A stretch of 64,000 nt of DNA, taken from assembly GCF_900198605.1 (NCBI RefSeq), contig NZ_FZPJ01000001.1, positions 1 through 64,000 of the forward strand, written 5' to 3'. Position 1 is the stretch's first letter; each line of letters opens with the position of its first letter. Below the pieces are notes generated by a model, which saw only the letters and a program-made list of their open reading frames with translations, was not told where the DNA came from and did not search any database. The stretch is from Helicobacter mesocricetorum (GTDB lineage: Bacteria > Campylobacterota > Campylobacteria > Campylobacterales > Helicobacteraceae). Of this stretch, positions 1-7,936 are shown in pieces. The position numbers were made by a program, and so were the translations under genes.

Positions 1-722
1 TTTTTCCAAGTGCTAGTTTCACTCTTTACCTTTTCTTTATCTTGTGGTGAGAGTTCATTAAAATAAGGAGTGGATAATATCCTTTGCTTTTGTCTTTCTT
101 TTTCCAAAAGGTCTTGTAAGTGTTTCTGTGTTTCTTCCCTATAAAATTCCTCTCCTTTTTTCTTAGCTAAGGCAAGTTTTATATTCTTGCTCTCTTGCAG
201 GTTAAAAAAGGCATCTTTTTCCTCTTTAGTTAAAGAGCTTTCATCTTTTAAGGCTTTGTTTAAAAAATCACTATAAAACACTTCACTCTTAGCCCTAAAG
301 GCTTCATCCTCTCTTTTTTGCTTGGTATCAAAGAAATAAGCAAAACCTTCAATAGGACTTTTAATCTTATCGTCTTTCTCTAAAATGGCTTGTGTAATAG
401 GCTTGTTATTAAGGGTCTGTTGTTGCAGGGTATCTTGAGTATCATTAGTATGCATAGATGGGATTTGTTGGCTTTGGGGATTTATTTGTGTGTTTGTTTC
501 TAATAGCGGTATAGATAAGGGATAAGCTTCCCATTTATTGTTGCTTTTTAGTGCATTATAAATCATCTCCTCTTTTTGTCCTTGCGGCAGTGATTTAAAA
601 CTCTCCTCTAATTTTTCCCACGCAATATTAGTATTTAACCTATTTCTCAAATAATCTATGGTTTTTGCCTTTGGTATGCCATCGTTTTCTAATGCATCAA
701 AATCAATAAAAATCCTCTCCAT
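1..722 (-). CDS. Unknown prophage protein, 3' end outside the window
   Basis: A reading frame with no stop runs from an ATG at 722 to the window edge, giving 240 visible residues. AAAGGG lies 8 bases before the ATG, a good ribosome binding site. The first 70 residues are mixed and charged (start MERIFIDFDALEND). Residues about 75-110 are a Gln/Asn/Thr-rich linker. After that the chain is rich in Lys and Glu and probably long-helical. I recognise no domain. It follows the primase gene in the same direction after a 58-base gap, so it probably belongs to the same prophage transcription unit. It could be a structural or replication-accessory protein; nothing in the visible part decides this. Confidence 0.75.
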   Translation of the reverse strand, partial: MERIFIDFDALENDGIPKAKTIDYLRNRLNTNIAWEKLEESFKSLPQGQKEEMIYNALKSNNKWEAYPLSIPLLETNTQINPQSQQIPSMHTNDTQDTLQQQTLNNKPITQAILEKDDKIKSPIEGFAYFFDTKQKREDEAFRAKSEVFYSDFLNKALKDESSLTKEEKDAFFNLQESKNIKLALAKKKGEEFYREETQKHLQDLLEKERQKQRILSTPYFNELSPQDKEKVKSETSTWK

Positions 723-780
723 TTTTTAATCCCTTTAATTTTTTTGTAATATTAGCTTTTTAGAGACTTTAAAAAGAGGG

Positions 781-2322
781 TTAAAAAAAATCGTGCATCT
801 TTGTAGTATAAAGAATGAGGCTATCAATATCCCTTTTAGCTTTGGCTTTTTCTATTTGCAATTTATAATATCTCCTCTTTAGCTCTAATACACAGTGTTT
901 AAATTTAGCAAAGGGGATGGTAGAAATACTTTCATCTAATAAAATATCCCTTGCTTTTTGGGTTAAAACTTTTTTAAAAACAAAGGATTCATAATCTTGG
1001 GCGTATTCTCCTAAATCCTCATTATCTAAACAATCTAGAGTGATTTCAATTAAGCTCTCATCTAAAAGCAAGGTTTTTAAAAGGGATTGTTCTAAAGAAG
1101 TATTTTTATTATTCTTGCCACTTTGTGTAAAAAAGGATGGGGAGAGATTAAGCGTATCTATGGCTTTGGCTATTAGCTCCTCTTTAAGATAAAAATTGCT
1201 CTGCCTTGCAATAATAGCTTTTATCTTGTTGATATGCTGCTCTTTTTCTTTAGGTGTTTGTGCGGTTTTAATCCCATTTAGGCAAAAATAAGAAAAGCCA
1301 TCGATATTTTTAAACTGCAATTCCGCCTTTTTTTGTAAAATCTCCCCTATATCTTTAAATCCTCCACTTAAAAAAGACAAAGAGCAGTTAAAGAAACCTT
1401 GATTGATTAAAAGTTCTAAAGCTCTTTTTGTAGCCATAAGCCCTGCTTCATCATTATCAAAACAAAGGTTGATATGAATATCCTCTTTTAATCGATTAAT
1501 ATTGCTTAAATGGTGGGTATTAAAAGCAGTTCCACAAGTGGCAACGCAGTTTCTAACACCCATTTTATAAAGAGCAATACAATCCATAAAGCCTTCTACA
1601 ATATACACACTTTTTTGCTTGACTATCTCACTTCTAGCCTTGCTTAGGTTGTAGAGTATTTGGGATTTATTAAATATTTTGCTTTCTTTAGAGTTAATAT
1701 ATTTGGCAGTATTTATAAAATTAACATAAGGGTGAATCCTTGCTGAAAATCCTACTATTTTATGCGTAGCATTCCTAAGACCAAAGGTTATGCGATTAGA
1801 AAATGGGCTTTTATTATTCTCATACATTATAGCTAATTCTACTAATTCTTTTTTATACTCTGTTGGTAAAACATTGGGGGCTAATCCTATATCAAAAGAT
1901 TCTAAATCCTCTAATTCTAACCCACGATTAAACAGATATTGCATTATCTTTTCATTCTCTCTTGCTCTTAAATGTTCTTTAAAAACATCATTAAGAGACT
2001 TTAGGGCTTCATATCCTTTGTATTGGGGTTTTGCTTGGGTTTTAATAAGGGTAAAATTCATATCATTAGCAATTTCCTCTAAGGCTTCCTGAAAACTTAG
2101 CTTTTTATATTCTTGCAAAAATTTGATAGCATCCCCACTAGCTCCACAACCAAAACAATGGTAAATCTGTTTTTGGGGTGAGATTATAAAGCTAGGACTT
2201 CTTTCTTGGTGAAAGGGGCAATTACAGGTGTAATTTACTCCACTTTTGCGTAAAGGTAGGTATTTACTAAGCACCTCTATAATATCTATTCTGTCTTTTA
2301 ATGCTTCAAGATTGGTAACCAT
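781..2322 (-). CDS. Phage DNA primase, DnaG-like (CHC2 zinc finger and TOPRIM)
   Basis: It makes RNA primers for phage or element replication. The N-terminal CHC2-type zinc ribbon has C35, H38, C56 and C59 (CPFH...CFGC). A TOPRIM core follows, with the glutamate of VEGFMD near residue 243 and the acidic pair in CFDNDEAG at 289-291. Residues after about 400 form a divergent helical C-terminus, the region that contacts the helicase in bacterial DnaG. At 513 aa it is a little shorter than chromosomal DnaG. AAGGAG six bases before the ATG fixes the start. The helicase gene lies just upstream, and a primase-helicase pair next to an integrase is typical of a prophage or plasmid replication module. 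The chromosomal dnaG is presumably elsewhere. Confidence 0.9.
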   Translation of the reverse strand: MVTNLEALKDRIDIIEVLSKYLPLRKSGVNYTCNCPFHQERSPSFIISPQKQIYHCFGCGASGDAIKFLQEYKKLSFQEALEEIANDMNFTLIKTQAKPQYKGYEALKSLNDVFKEHLRARENEKIMQYLFNRGLELEDLESFDIGLAPNVLPTEYKKELVELAIMYENNKSPFSNRITFGLRNATHKIVGFSARIHPYVNFINTAKYINSKESKIFNKSQILYNLSKARSEIVKQKSVYIVEGFMDCIALYKMGVRNCVATCGTAFNTHHLSNINRLKEDIHINLCFDNDEAGLMATKRALELLINQGFFNCSLSFLSGGFKDIGEILQKKAELQFKNIDGFSYFCLNGIKTAQTPKEKEQHINKIKAIIARQSNFYLKEELIAKAIDTLNLSPSFFTQSGKNNKNTSLEQSLLKTLLLDESLIEITLDCLDNEDLGEYAQDYESFVFKKVLTQKARDILLDESISTIPFAKFKHCVLELKRRYYKLQIEKAKAKRDIDSLILYTTKMHDFF

Positions 2323-2348
2323 AATACACTCCTTGTTTTTTATATACC

Positions 2349-3515
2349 TTAAATCTTTGGTGTATCAAAAATCATTGTTTCTTTGTTATCCTCAAAAAAC
2401 ACTTCTAAAGGCTCTTGTTCCTGTTCTTTACTAAAGGTTAAGGTTTTGGGGTTAAAAAATACCTTTTCTTTAAAATGCTTCCCTGTTTGCTTGTTTTTCT
2501 TGACAATGATTATTCGCTCATTTTCGTTGAAATCTGTATTTTCTCCCTTTTGTTCGGGGATTCTCTCTATCCTAATAGTGATACTTGCTTCGTGTCCTCC
2601 CTTTTTGCTCCCCATAGGATTTTCCTTATCTCCTTTAGCTGTTTGCACGATTAAAATCACAAAGATTTTTAAGGTATGGCAAAGCCTTGCAAGTGTGCTA
2701 AATTTTAAGCTTTCCTCCTCCTCCATACTTCGAGTTTGGGGGGTAGTAAGGCGCATTTGACTATCAATTAAGAAAAACTTAGCCCCCTTTTTATACATTC
2801 TTTTAATATTTGTTACAACCTCATAAATATCAAATCCCTCATTAACTATAAAAATATTATCTGAACCACTAGTTTGCTTTTGTTTTCGATACAAGTGATT
2901 TTCAATCATAAATTCAAAGCAAAAAAAGCCCACTTTGGTTGTTTTAGCTAAATTATCTAAAATTTGTAAGCCTAACATTGTTTTCCCAGCTTCTGCATCT
3001 CCACTTATAAGCATTAATTGACCGAGTGTGAATCCCCCATTAAAACAAGAATCCAAAAAATCAATTTTAGTAGGATATTGCGGCATTTTGACTTTATCTT
3101 TTAATTCCTCAATCCATTCCTTTTCAGTTTTTAAGTCATTGCTATGTATTTCTAGATGTTGTTGCAGCATTGACAAATCTAGCAAGACATTATCATTACT
3201 AGCATTTTTTAGTTTATCTGCTAAAAGCCTTTGTTTTTTGATTTTAGATTCAAAAATGAAATTTTGCGTAAAATTTAAATAATTAGGGTTTGGCTCTGTA
3301 GAGAGGAAGTTTAAAAAATAATCGCTTTGCTTGAAATTTTCATCTAAAGAACAAAGTAGTGTTTGTATGCTTAAAACTTCTTTTTCTTTTAGGGGTATCA
3401 TTTTTTCTAAAATATCTAAACCCTTTTTAGAAAAACAATTTTGGGTTACAATTTCTAAAAACTCAAAAAAATCATCTTGGTAATACAACATTGATTTTAA
3501 AATCATCGCTTCCAT
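2349..3515 (-). CDS. DnaB-like replicative helicase (RecA-fold ATPase)
   Basis: Probable replicative helicase of the element. The second half carries a RecA-type core: Walker A GDAEAGKT near residue 173, an FCFE segment where DnaB has its catalytic glutamate, and Walker B FFLIDS near 247. The Q and K/R-rich finger regions that follow suit a hexameric DnaB-type motor. The N-terminal ~145 residues are helical and diverged from the DnaB N-terminal domain. At 388 aa it is shorter than bacterial DnaB (about 450-490). The start (ATG at 3515) has only a weak AAGAAAC upstream, and a second in-frame ATG lies 9 bases later. It sits between an unknown small gene and the primase, in the same direction. 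Confidence 0.85.
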   Translation of the reverse strand: MEAMILKSMLYYQDDFFEFLEIVTQNCFSKKGLDILEKMIPLKEKEVLSIQTLLCSLDENFKQSDYFLNFLSTEPNPNYLNFTQNFIFESKIKKQRLLADKLKNASNDNVLLDLSMLQQHLEIHSNDLKTEKEWIEELKDKVKMPQYPTKIDFLDSCFNGGFTLGQLMLISGDAEAGKTMLGLQILDNLAKTTKVGFFCFEFMIENHLYRKQKQTSGSDNIFIVNEGFDIYEVVTNIKRMYKKGAKFFLIDSQMRLTTPQTRSMEEEESLKFSTLARLCHTLKIFVILIVQTAKGDKENPMGSKKGGHEASITIRIERIPEQKGENTDFNENERIIIVKKNKQTGKHFKEKVFFNPKTLTFSKEQEQEPLEVFFEDNKETMIFDTPKI

Positions 3516-3521
3516 TGTTTC

Positions 3522-3854
3522 TTATGCCTCTTGAACCCATTTAGGGTATTTTTTAATCTCTTGAGAATACAGAGCTTTAGTTATAATCTCTATTTCTTGT
3601 AGCCTTGTGCCTACAAAGTTTTTAATATGCCCTTGATATGCCTTTTGCTCGCAAGTTTTTAGCATTTCTTTTTTAAAAATCCTTGCAAACTCATTTAAAG
3701 AAATATTAAATTGTGTATCATTTAAGACAAGGGCTAATTTGTGATAATAGCTTTTAGGAATAATGTTAATAAACTCTATGAGATATTCCTTTAATACTTC
3801 ATTTTCTAATCGGATCTTGCAAAGAGATACTTCGTTAAATATGCGTGTTTCCAT
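3522..3854 (-). CDS. Unknown prophage protein, 110 aa
   Basis: No family recognised. It is a small, mostly helical protein with many Lys, Glu and Ile residues and no membrane segment or signal peptide. I place the start at the ATG at 3854. A GTG two codons upstream (3860) is possible, and neither has a good ribosome binding site, so translation may depend on coupling to the upstream ORF that ends at 3835. It ends 6 bases before the helicase start. Its place between the DNA-binding genes and the helicase suggests a role in replication or helicase loading, by position only. Confidence 0.65.
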   Translation of the reverse strand: METRIFNEVSLCKIRLENEVLKEYLIEFINIIPKSYYHKLALVLNDTQFNISLNEFARIFKKEMLKTCEQKAYQGHIKNFVGTRLQEIEIITKALYSQEIKKYPKWVQEA

Positions 3855-4035
3855 TATCACAATCTTTTAAGAATTGAAAAACAAATAAATTTTGTAATGA
3901 TTTTTGTATAAAAAAATCATCTAAGCACTTATGCAAATAAGCATTTTTGGATATATTTTTTTGTTTGCTTATTTTTCCTATTTTTTTGATTGTGCTTTGC
4001 TTTAGGGTAAATTTTTTTCTTTTTTTTCTTTCCAT
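3835..4035 (-). CDS. Small basic ribbon-helix-helix-like protein, second of an overlapping pair
   Basis: 66 aa from the ATG at 4035, which has AAAGGA seven bases upstream. After a Lys/Arg-rich start comes a short strand-like segment (KFTLKQSTIKKIGKI) and two helices ending in HKCLDDFF, the layout of an RHH/CopG-type DNA-binding domain. This is inferred from pattern, not from a diagnostic motif. The first ~107 bases overlap the end of the gene starting at 4195 in another frame, and the two proteins look like distant versions of the same fold. Its own 3' end overlaps the next gene. It could be an independent regulator or the second half of a slippage fusion. Confidence 0.6.
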   Translation of the reverse strand: MERKKRKKFTLKQSTIKKIGKISKQKNISKNAYLHKCLDDFFIQKSLQNLFVFQFLKDCDNGNTHI

Positions 4036-4195
4036 TTTTGAATCCTTTAAACGCAAAAATTAAAGCATTTTCAATAATCAAACTTCGGCTTATATTTTCA
4101 AGTTCTGCAATAAAATTTAAAACTTGCAAGGTTTGTTCTGTTAAATAAAAGCTCCCTGAATGAATCTTAGGGGTTTTTGTCTTTTTGTAGTGCAT
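3929..4195 (-). CDS. Small ribbon-helix-helix-like protein, first of an overlapping pair
   Basis: 88 aa. The ATG at 4195 has AAGGAG five bases upstream. Residues 14-50 (SGSFYLTEQTLQVLNFIAEL and the following helix) have the strand-helix-helix look of an RHH domain. The rest, from about residue 52, is a Lys-rich tail read through long A-runs, of low complexity and probably disordered. That tail overlaps the beginning of the second RHH-like gene in another frame. It lies 9 bases after the winged-helix replication gene. RHH proteins in phages and plasmids are usually repressors or partition or copy-control factors; which applies here is unknown. Confidence 0.65.
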   Translation of the reverse strand: MHYKKTKTPKIHSGSFYLTEQTLQVLNFIAELENISRSLIIENALIFAFKGFKNGKKKKKKIYPKAKHNQKNRKNKQTKKYIQKCLFA

Positions 4196-4204
4196 TTTCT
4201 CTCC

Positions 4205-5227
4205 TTAAACTACAAAATACACTAAATCACCCTCTTTTTGGATATACCTAACCTTTGCATCAATCGTTAAAGGCACTATCTTTCCTTGCTCGTATTTGGC
4301 TAAATTTTCTGGGCTTAATTTACCAATATGTTGCATAATAAGCTCCTTATCTTGCTTATCTTGCTGTTGCTTATCTTTGGCTAATTCTTTGGCTAAAGAT
4401 TTCCTAGAGCTAAAGCCATAGGTAGGTATTATGGTTTTATTTTTAGGGAATAATCCGCTCCAACCTCGATTAATGCTTGTTTGAATAATGCTAATAATAT
4501 CCTCTCCTTGCTCTTTTAGCTTTCTTAGGTTGTCTAATATGCTTTTCTTTGTGCTAAGGCAAAGATTTCTGTGCTTTTCCTTGCGGTAATTAAAAAAGTT
4601 TTGTATGGATTTTAATTCTTGGTCCGAAAAGCCTTTAAAATCTAATTCAAGATTTTTCTTAGGCTTAATAAAGAGTGTTGATAAATTTATAACTTTTTGT
4701 GTTTGTCTTAATATAGATTCTCTTTTTTTATAATATATTCTATCTTTATATGTTGATAAATTTTCCGTAATCGGTGATTCTATCAAACGGGAGGAATGAT
4801 TATTTTTAGGCTCTTTTAAGCTTTCTGCTAAATCCTGCTCTTGTTGTTGCAAGGGTTGGTTTAGGAAATGAATAAATTCTAAATTTTCTATGATTTTTGG
4901 TTCTGTTATTTCCTCCTCTTTTATAAAAATCTCCTCCTCTTGAGGATCTATAAATTCATAATACATATATTCATTAAACTTCCCATTTGTCTTGCCCTGT
5001 ATTCTTTTTAAGAAAGAATTATCAATTAGCTCTCTTATGGCTTTTCTTATCGTTGTCTCTCCAATATTTAGCATTTTTACTAAATACGCAACATTGACAT
5101 TCCAAGTATTAGGTAGGCTTAAAAGCAGTATCCCTACCATCTTAGCATTAACGCTTAAAGTCTCATTTTTGATAAAGGCATTGCTTACCTTTGTATAATC
5201 TGTTTTGCATTGTGATTTAACTATCAT
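4205..5227 (-). CDS. Winged-helix replication-type protein
   Basis: 340 aa. The N-terminal ~100 residues are a winged helix-turn-helix: VSNAFIKNETLSVNAKMVGI, then LNIGETTIRKAIRELIDN as the recognition helix, then a wing (LKRIQGKTNGKFNEYMYYEF). This matches the N-terminal DNA-binding domain of phage replisome organisers and RepA-like initiators. The middle is an acidic, Gln-rich linker. The second half is basic (KHRNLCLSTKKSILDNLRKL) and ends in SPENLAKYEQGKIVPLTIDA. AAGGAA precedes the ATG. It lies 3 bases after the integrase and upstream of the helicase and primase, so origin recognition or helicase loading is the likely job. A transcription regulator is the alternative. Confidence 0.7.
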   Translation of the reverse strand: MIVKSQCKTDYTKVSNAFIKNETLSVNAKMVGILLLSLPNTWNVNVAYLVKMLNIGETTIRKAIRELIDNSFLKRIQGKTNGKFNEYMYYEFIDPQEEEIFIKEEEITEPKIIENLEFIHFLNQPLQQQEQDLAESLKEPKNNHSSRLIESPITENLSTYKDRIYYKKRESILRQTQKVINLSTLFIKPKKNLELDFKGFSDQELKSIQNFFNYRKEKHRNLCLSTKKSILDNLRKLKEQGEDIISIIQTSINRGWSGLFPKNKTIIPTYGFSSRKSLAKELAKDKQQQDKQDKELIMQHIGKLSPENLAKYEQGKIVPLTIDAKVRYIQKEGDLVYFVV

Positions 5228-5230
5228 TTT

Positions 5231-6286
5231 TTATTCCTTATAATCATTTAAAAAGGTTGCCCTTTCTTTATTGCTGCTTTTTATAAATTTGGCATAGACC
5301 TTATAGGTGATGTTTAAATTACTATGCCCTAGCATTTGGCTTATCCACATTGGCTCTTCTCCTTTTTGCAGCATTATAGAAGCGAAAGTATGCCTAGTGC
5401 AATAAAGATCTGCATTGGGGAGATTTAAGGCTTTTAATACCTTATTAAAAGATTGTCTGAAATTATGGATAAGTTTGGCGTATTTTCCTTTAAAGAGCCT
5501 ACCTTGTGTTTTTAGCTCTAAATTTAAAATTGGAGGCAACACATCAATTACCCTATTGCTTGTCTTTGTTTTGGGGGATTGAATACCATTTACACTTAGT
5601 GTTTTAGTGATTTTTAGGGTTTTATTCTCTAAATCAAAATCACCAGATTCTAAAGCAAAAATCTCCCCACATCTAGCACCACTAAAAAAAGCAAGGGTTA
5701 AGTAAAGGCGCAAGGAGGCAGGATACATTGGTCTTTTACTCTCTTTTAGGATAGCAAAGACTTCCTCTAGGCTAAAAACCGTTCTTTCTTTTGAGGGCTT
5801 AATATTCCTTAGTTTTTTATTAAAGAAAGGATTCCTGAAATCACTCCTGCTTTGCTCGGCTAAAGTAAAAATTGCATTTAAAACCATACAATAAAGACTG
5901 ATAGTAGCAGAGCATAGATTTTTTTGTAAAAGCTTGGTATAAAAGAGTTCTATATGGTCTTTATGATAGGATTTAATAGGTTTATTGCCGATTATTTTTA
6001 CAATGCCTTTAAGGGTTGATTGGTATTGCAAAAAGGTATTTTTCTTAATAAAGGGCTTTTGCGTTTGTAAGAATTTATTCCCATAATATAAAAAATCATT
6101 GTTTCCATTGCTAATATTTGGGTTTAAATAATTATCAATGAATGCCTCTAAATTAGTGCTAACAAACTCTATATTTTCAGCATTAAAGGGTAAAAAAGTA
6201 GAAAATCTTAAGCGATTTCCATTAACACTGGTGTGAATATGGATTTTTCCACCCCTATTGACTAAAGGTTTTTGAATTTTAGACAT
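5231..6286 (-). CDS. int: Tyrosine recombinase / phage integrase
   Basis: It catalyses integration and excision of the element. 351 aa: an N-terminal strand-rich segment, a SAM-like core-binding domain at about residues 60-165, and a catalytic domain at 170-350. Catalytic residues visible are R205 in GARCGEIF, R298 in YCTRHTFAS, H321 in GHSN and the nucleophile Y331 in VYAKF. The usual first His of box II is a Tyr here (YCTR in place of HxLR), a variation seen in other phage integrases. The start ATG overlaps the stop of a 45-codon ORF (TAATG), so translation is probably coupled. It lies inside the gene chain, not at the very end of the element. Confidence 0.93.
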   Translation of the reverse strand: MSKIQKPLVNRGGKIHIHTSVNGNRLRFSTFLPFNAENIEFVSTNLEAFIDNYLNPNISNGNNDFLYYGNKFLQTQKPFIKKNTFLQYQSTLKGIVKIIGNKPIKSYHKDHIELFYTKLLQKNLCSATISLYCMVLNAIFTLAEQSRSDFRNPFFNKKLRNIKPSKERTVFSLEEVFAILKESKRPMYPASLRLYLTLAFFSGARCGEIFALESGDFDLENKTLKITKTLSVNGIQSPKTKTSNRVIDVLPPILNLELKTQGRLFKGKYAKLIHNFRQSFNKVLKALNLPNADLYCTRHTFASIMLQKGEEPMWISQMLGHSNLNITYKVYAKFIKSSNKERATFLNDYKE

Positions 6287-6423
6287 TATTTCTCCTTTTT
6301 AGTTGGTGAGATACGCACAAAGGTATCAATGATATTATGTGATTTTTTAAGATAAACAAACCCATCTTTCACATAATAATACTTTGGGCTATATATTGAT
6401 TTCTTTCCAATTATCATAGACAT
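6286..6423 (-). CDS. 45-residue basic protein coupled to the integrase
   Basis: A short ORF starting at ATG 6423 with AGGAG seven bases upstream, ending in a TAA whose last A is the A of the integrase ATG. The product is basic (9 Lys and 1 Arg against 2 Asp and 1 Glu), rich in Tyr and Ile, with a strand-like KYYYVKDGFVYLKK stretch. No family recognised. It starts just 1 base after the pentapeptide-repeat gene ends, so it fills the gap exactly. Small basic proteins made with an integrase are often recombination directionality factors (excisionases). That is a hypothesis from position and size only. Confidence 0.6.
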   Translation of the reverse strand: MSMIIGKKSIYSPKYYYVKDGFVYLKKSHNIIDTFVRISPTKKEK

Positions 6424-6424
6424 A

Positions 6425-6865
6425 TTATTCTCCTATGGTTAAATTTATGGCTTGTGTTAGGATATGCAAGTATCCCCCTAAAGAATGAGTGAGATTCTCT
6501 AAGATTTGGCTAGGGTTTTTAACAAACTTTGCTATTTCAATACTAGTAGTTCCAATAAAGAGCTTTTGCTTGGTCCATACAAAAGGAATTTCTAGTAATT
6601 GCATAGAAAAGACATCTACCCCATTGCCTATACAAAGGGCAAAATTAACCCCCTCTAAATTAGCTTTTGACAAATCCGCTCCTAAAAGGTTGCAAGAGGT
6701 TAAATTAGCCCCGTCTAAATTGGCACTCCTAAAATTAGAATAGCTTAAAGTGGAGTGGCTAAAATTGCATCCTTGTAAATTGCTACCTGCAAAATTACAA
6801 CTATGCAAAAATTGATGCGAAAAGTCGGTATTGCTTAAATCCATAAAAGCATAATTAGTTTGCAT
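6425..6865 (-). CDS. Pentapeptide-repeat protein of phage type
   Basis: 146 aa. Residues about 10-80 are A(D/N)LxX pentapeptide repeats (CNFAGSNLQGCNFSHSTLSY, then SANLDGANLTSCNLLGADLS), predicted to form a right-handed quadrilateral beta-helix of about three turns. The C-terminal half is different: GNGVDVFSMQLLEIPFVWT followed by LFIGTT resembles the tail found on pentapeptide proteins in many phages. AAAGGA lies before the ATG. Some pentapeptide proteins mimic DNA and bind gyrase, but the repeat here is short and no function can be assigned. It lies between the DUF6378-like gene and the small ORF upstream of int. Confidence 0.8.
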   Translation of the reverse strand: MQTNYAFMDLSNTDFSHQFLHSCNFAGSNLQGCNFSHSTLSYSNFRSANLDGANLTSCNLLGADLSKANLEGVNFALCIGNGVDVFSMQLLEIPFVWTKQKLFIGTTSIEIAKFVKNPSQILENLTHSLGGYLHILTQAINLTIGE

Positions 6866-6875
6866 ATCTATCCTT

Positions 6876-7232
6876 TCAGGGTTGTCTTAAAAGGCTATTA
6901 GCTGCTTCTTTTAAGATAGCGGTAAAGTAATCATCAAATACCGACTTTTCAAAACCCATTCTATAAGTGTTGTAGTTTTGCTTGATGAGTTTTACATACC
7001 CACATAAATCCACATAAGAATCACTTTCTTGTAATTCTTGTAAGGTTTTACCACTGCTAAGCCCATAATAAAGCCTTGCTAGCTTTAAGCTTAGATAAAA
7101 GCCTAAAGCATTATTGTGCTCTAGTTCTTGGCTTTTAAAGTCTTTAGCAAAGTCTAGGAGCTTTTCGCAATTAACTTTAAAGTCTCCATATTCTTGCCCT
7201 CTTTGGCTTAAGATTTCATCAATGTTTTTCAT
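6876..7232 (-). CDS. DUF6378-like phage protein
   Basis: 118 aa. The pattern RGQEYGDFKVN near residue 11, a central FYLSLKLARLYYGL, and SDSYVDLCGYVKLIKQ near 70-85 match the small phage family DUF6378 (ERGxxYGD ... KLAR ... D.Y.DLaGY). That family has the all-alpha, acidic-residue layout of MazG-like NTP pyrophosphohydrolases, but no activity is established here. The family call is from memory of the motif pattern. The ATG overlaps the previous stop (ATGA), with AAGGAG upstream, so the two genes are translationally coupled. Confidence 0.65.
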   Translation of the reverse strand: MKNIDEILSQRGQEYGDFKVNCEKLLDFAKDFKSQELEHNNALGFYLSLKLARLYYGLSSGKTLQELQESDSYVDLCGYVKLIKQNYNTYRMGFEKSVFDDYFTAILKEAANSLLRQP

Positions 7233-7936
7233 TTGTTCTCCTTTTGTTGTAGTTGTTTTAGCTGTGTTATATTGTTATAGGGGAGAAATTCCATATATTC
7301 CATATCCTCACTAGACAAATAAAACACATAATGTTCTTCTTTGCCTTTTATATAAAAGGCAAAATCTTTGGCATAAAACCCATTAAGACTCTCTTGGCAA
7401 GAGAAATAATGTAAAGTGGAATTTTCGGGTGTTGCTATTTGAGATGGCAAAAAAGGCACTTCCTTAATGAAATTTAAGTCTCTATCAAAGATTTGTAATG
7501 CCTTTTTAGAAAAAGAAAATTGACCAAATCGTAAAAAGAAAAGGTCAGAGGCATTTAAATTTATACCAACAAATGGCGGCATTTGTGAATAAGTATTAAA
7601 AGGTTTATTAAAATCCTTTCCTTCAAACACATAAGAATTGCAAACAAAGAAGTTTTTATAAAAAATGCTATTTTGGATTTTATTAATCGGTCCCACTTGG
7701 AGTTGAAATTTCCCTGTAAAATACCTAAAATGAGTTTTTAATGCCTTAAAATGTAGCCATAGGTCATTTTTTAAATGGCTATTATCACATTGTATTTTTA
7801 AAACACTAAAAGTATCACTCACATAAACAGCATCTTTTTTGATGTGGATAGTTTTTCCAGGTCCCAAATTTTTCTTTGCCTTAGCATAGTTATAATTAAA
7901 AATCCTGGAATCTAAAGTAACACTTATTTTATCCAT
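7229..7936 (-). CDS. Unknown prophage protein, 235 aa, beta-rich
   Basis: No family recognised. The chain alternates hydrophobic and polar residues (VYVSDTFSVLKIQCDN, LFFLRFGQFSFSKKALQIFD, DFAFYIKGKEEHYVFYLSSE), which suggests a beta-rich globular protein. There is no signal peptide or membrane segment. It is aromatic-rich and ends in a Gln/Lys tail. AAGGAG lies before the ATG at 7936. It overlaps the upstream gene by 13 bases and the downstream gene by 4, so it is firmly part of the operon. Processivity-factor or ligand-binding folds are possible, but nothing decides. Confidence 0.7.
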   Translation of the reverse strand: MDKISVTLDSRIFNYNYAKAKKNLGPGKTIHIKKDAVYVSDTFSVLKIQCDNSHLKNDLWLHFKALKTHFRYFTGKFQLQVGPINKIQNSIFYKNFFVCNSYVFEGKDFNKPFNTYSQMPPFVGINLNASDLFFLRFGQFSFSKKALQIFDRDLNFIKEVPFLPSQIATPENSTLHYFSCQESLNGFYAKDFAFYIKGKEEHYVFYLSSEDMEYMEFLPYNNITQLKQLQQKENK

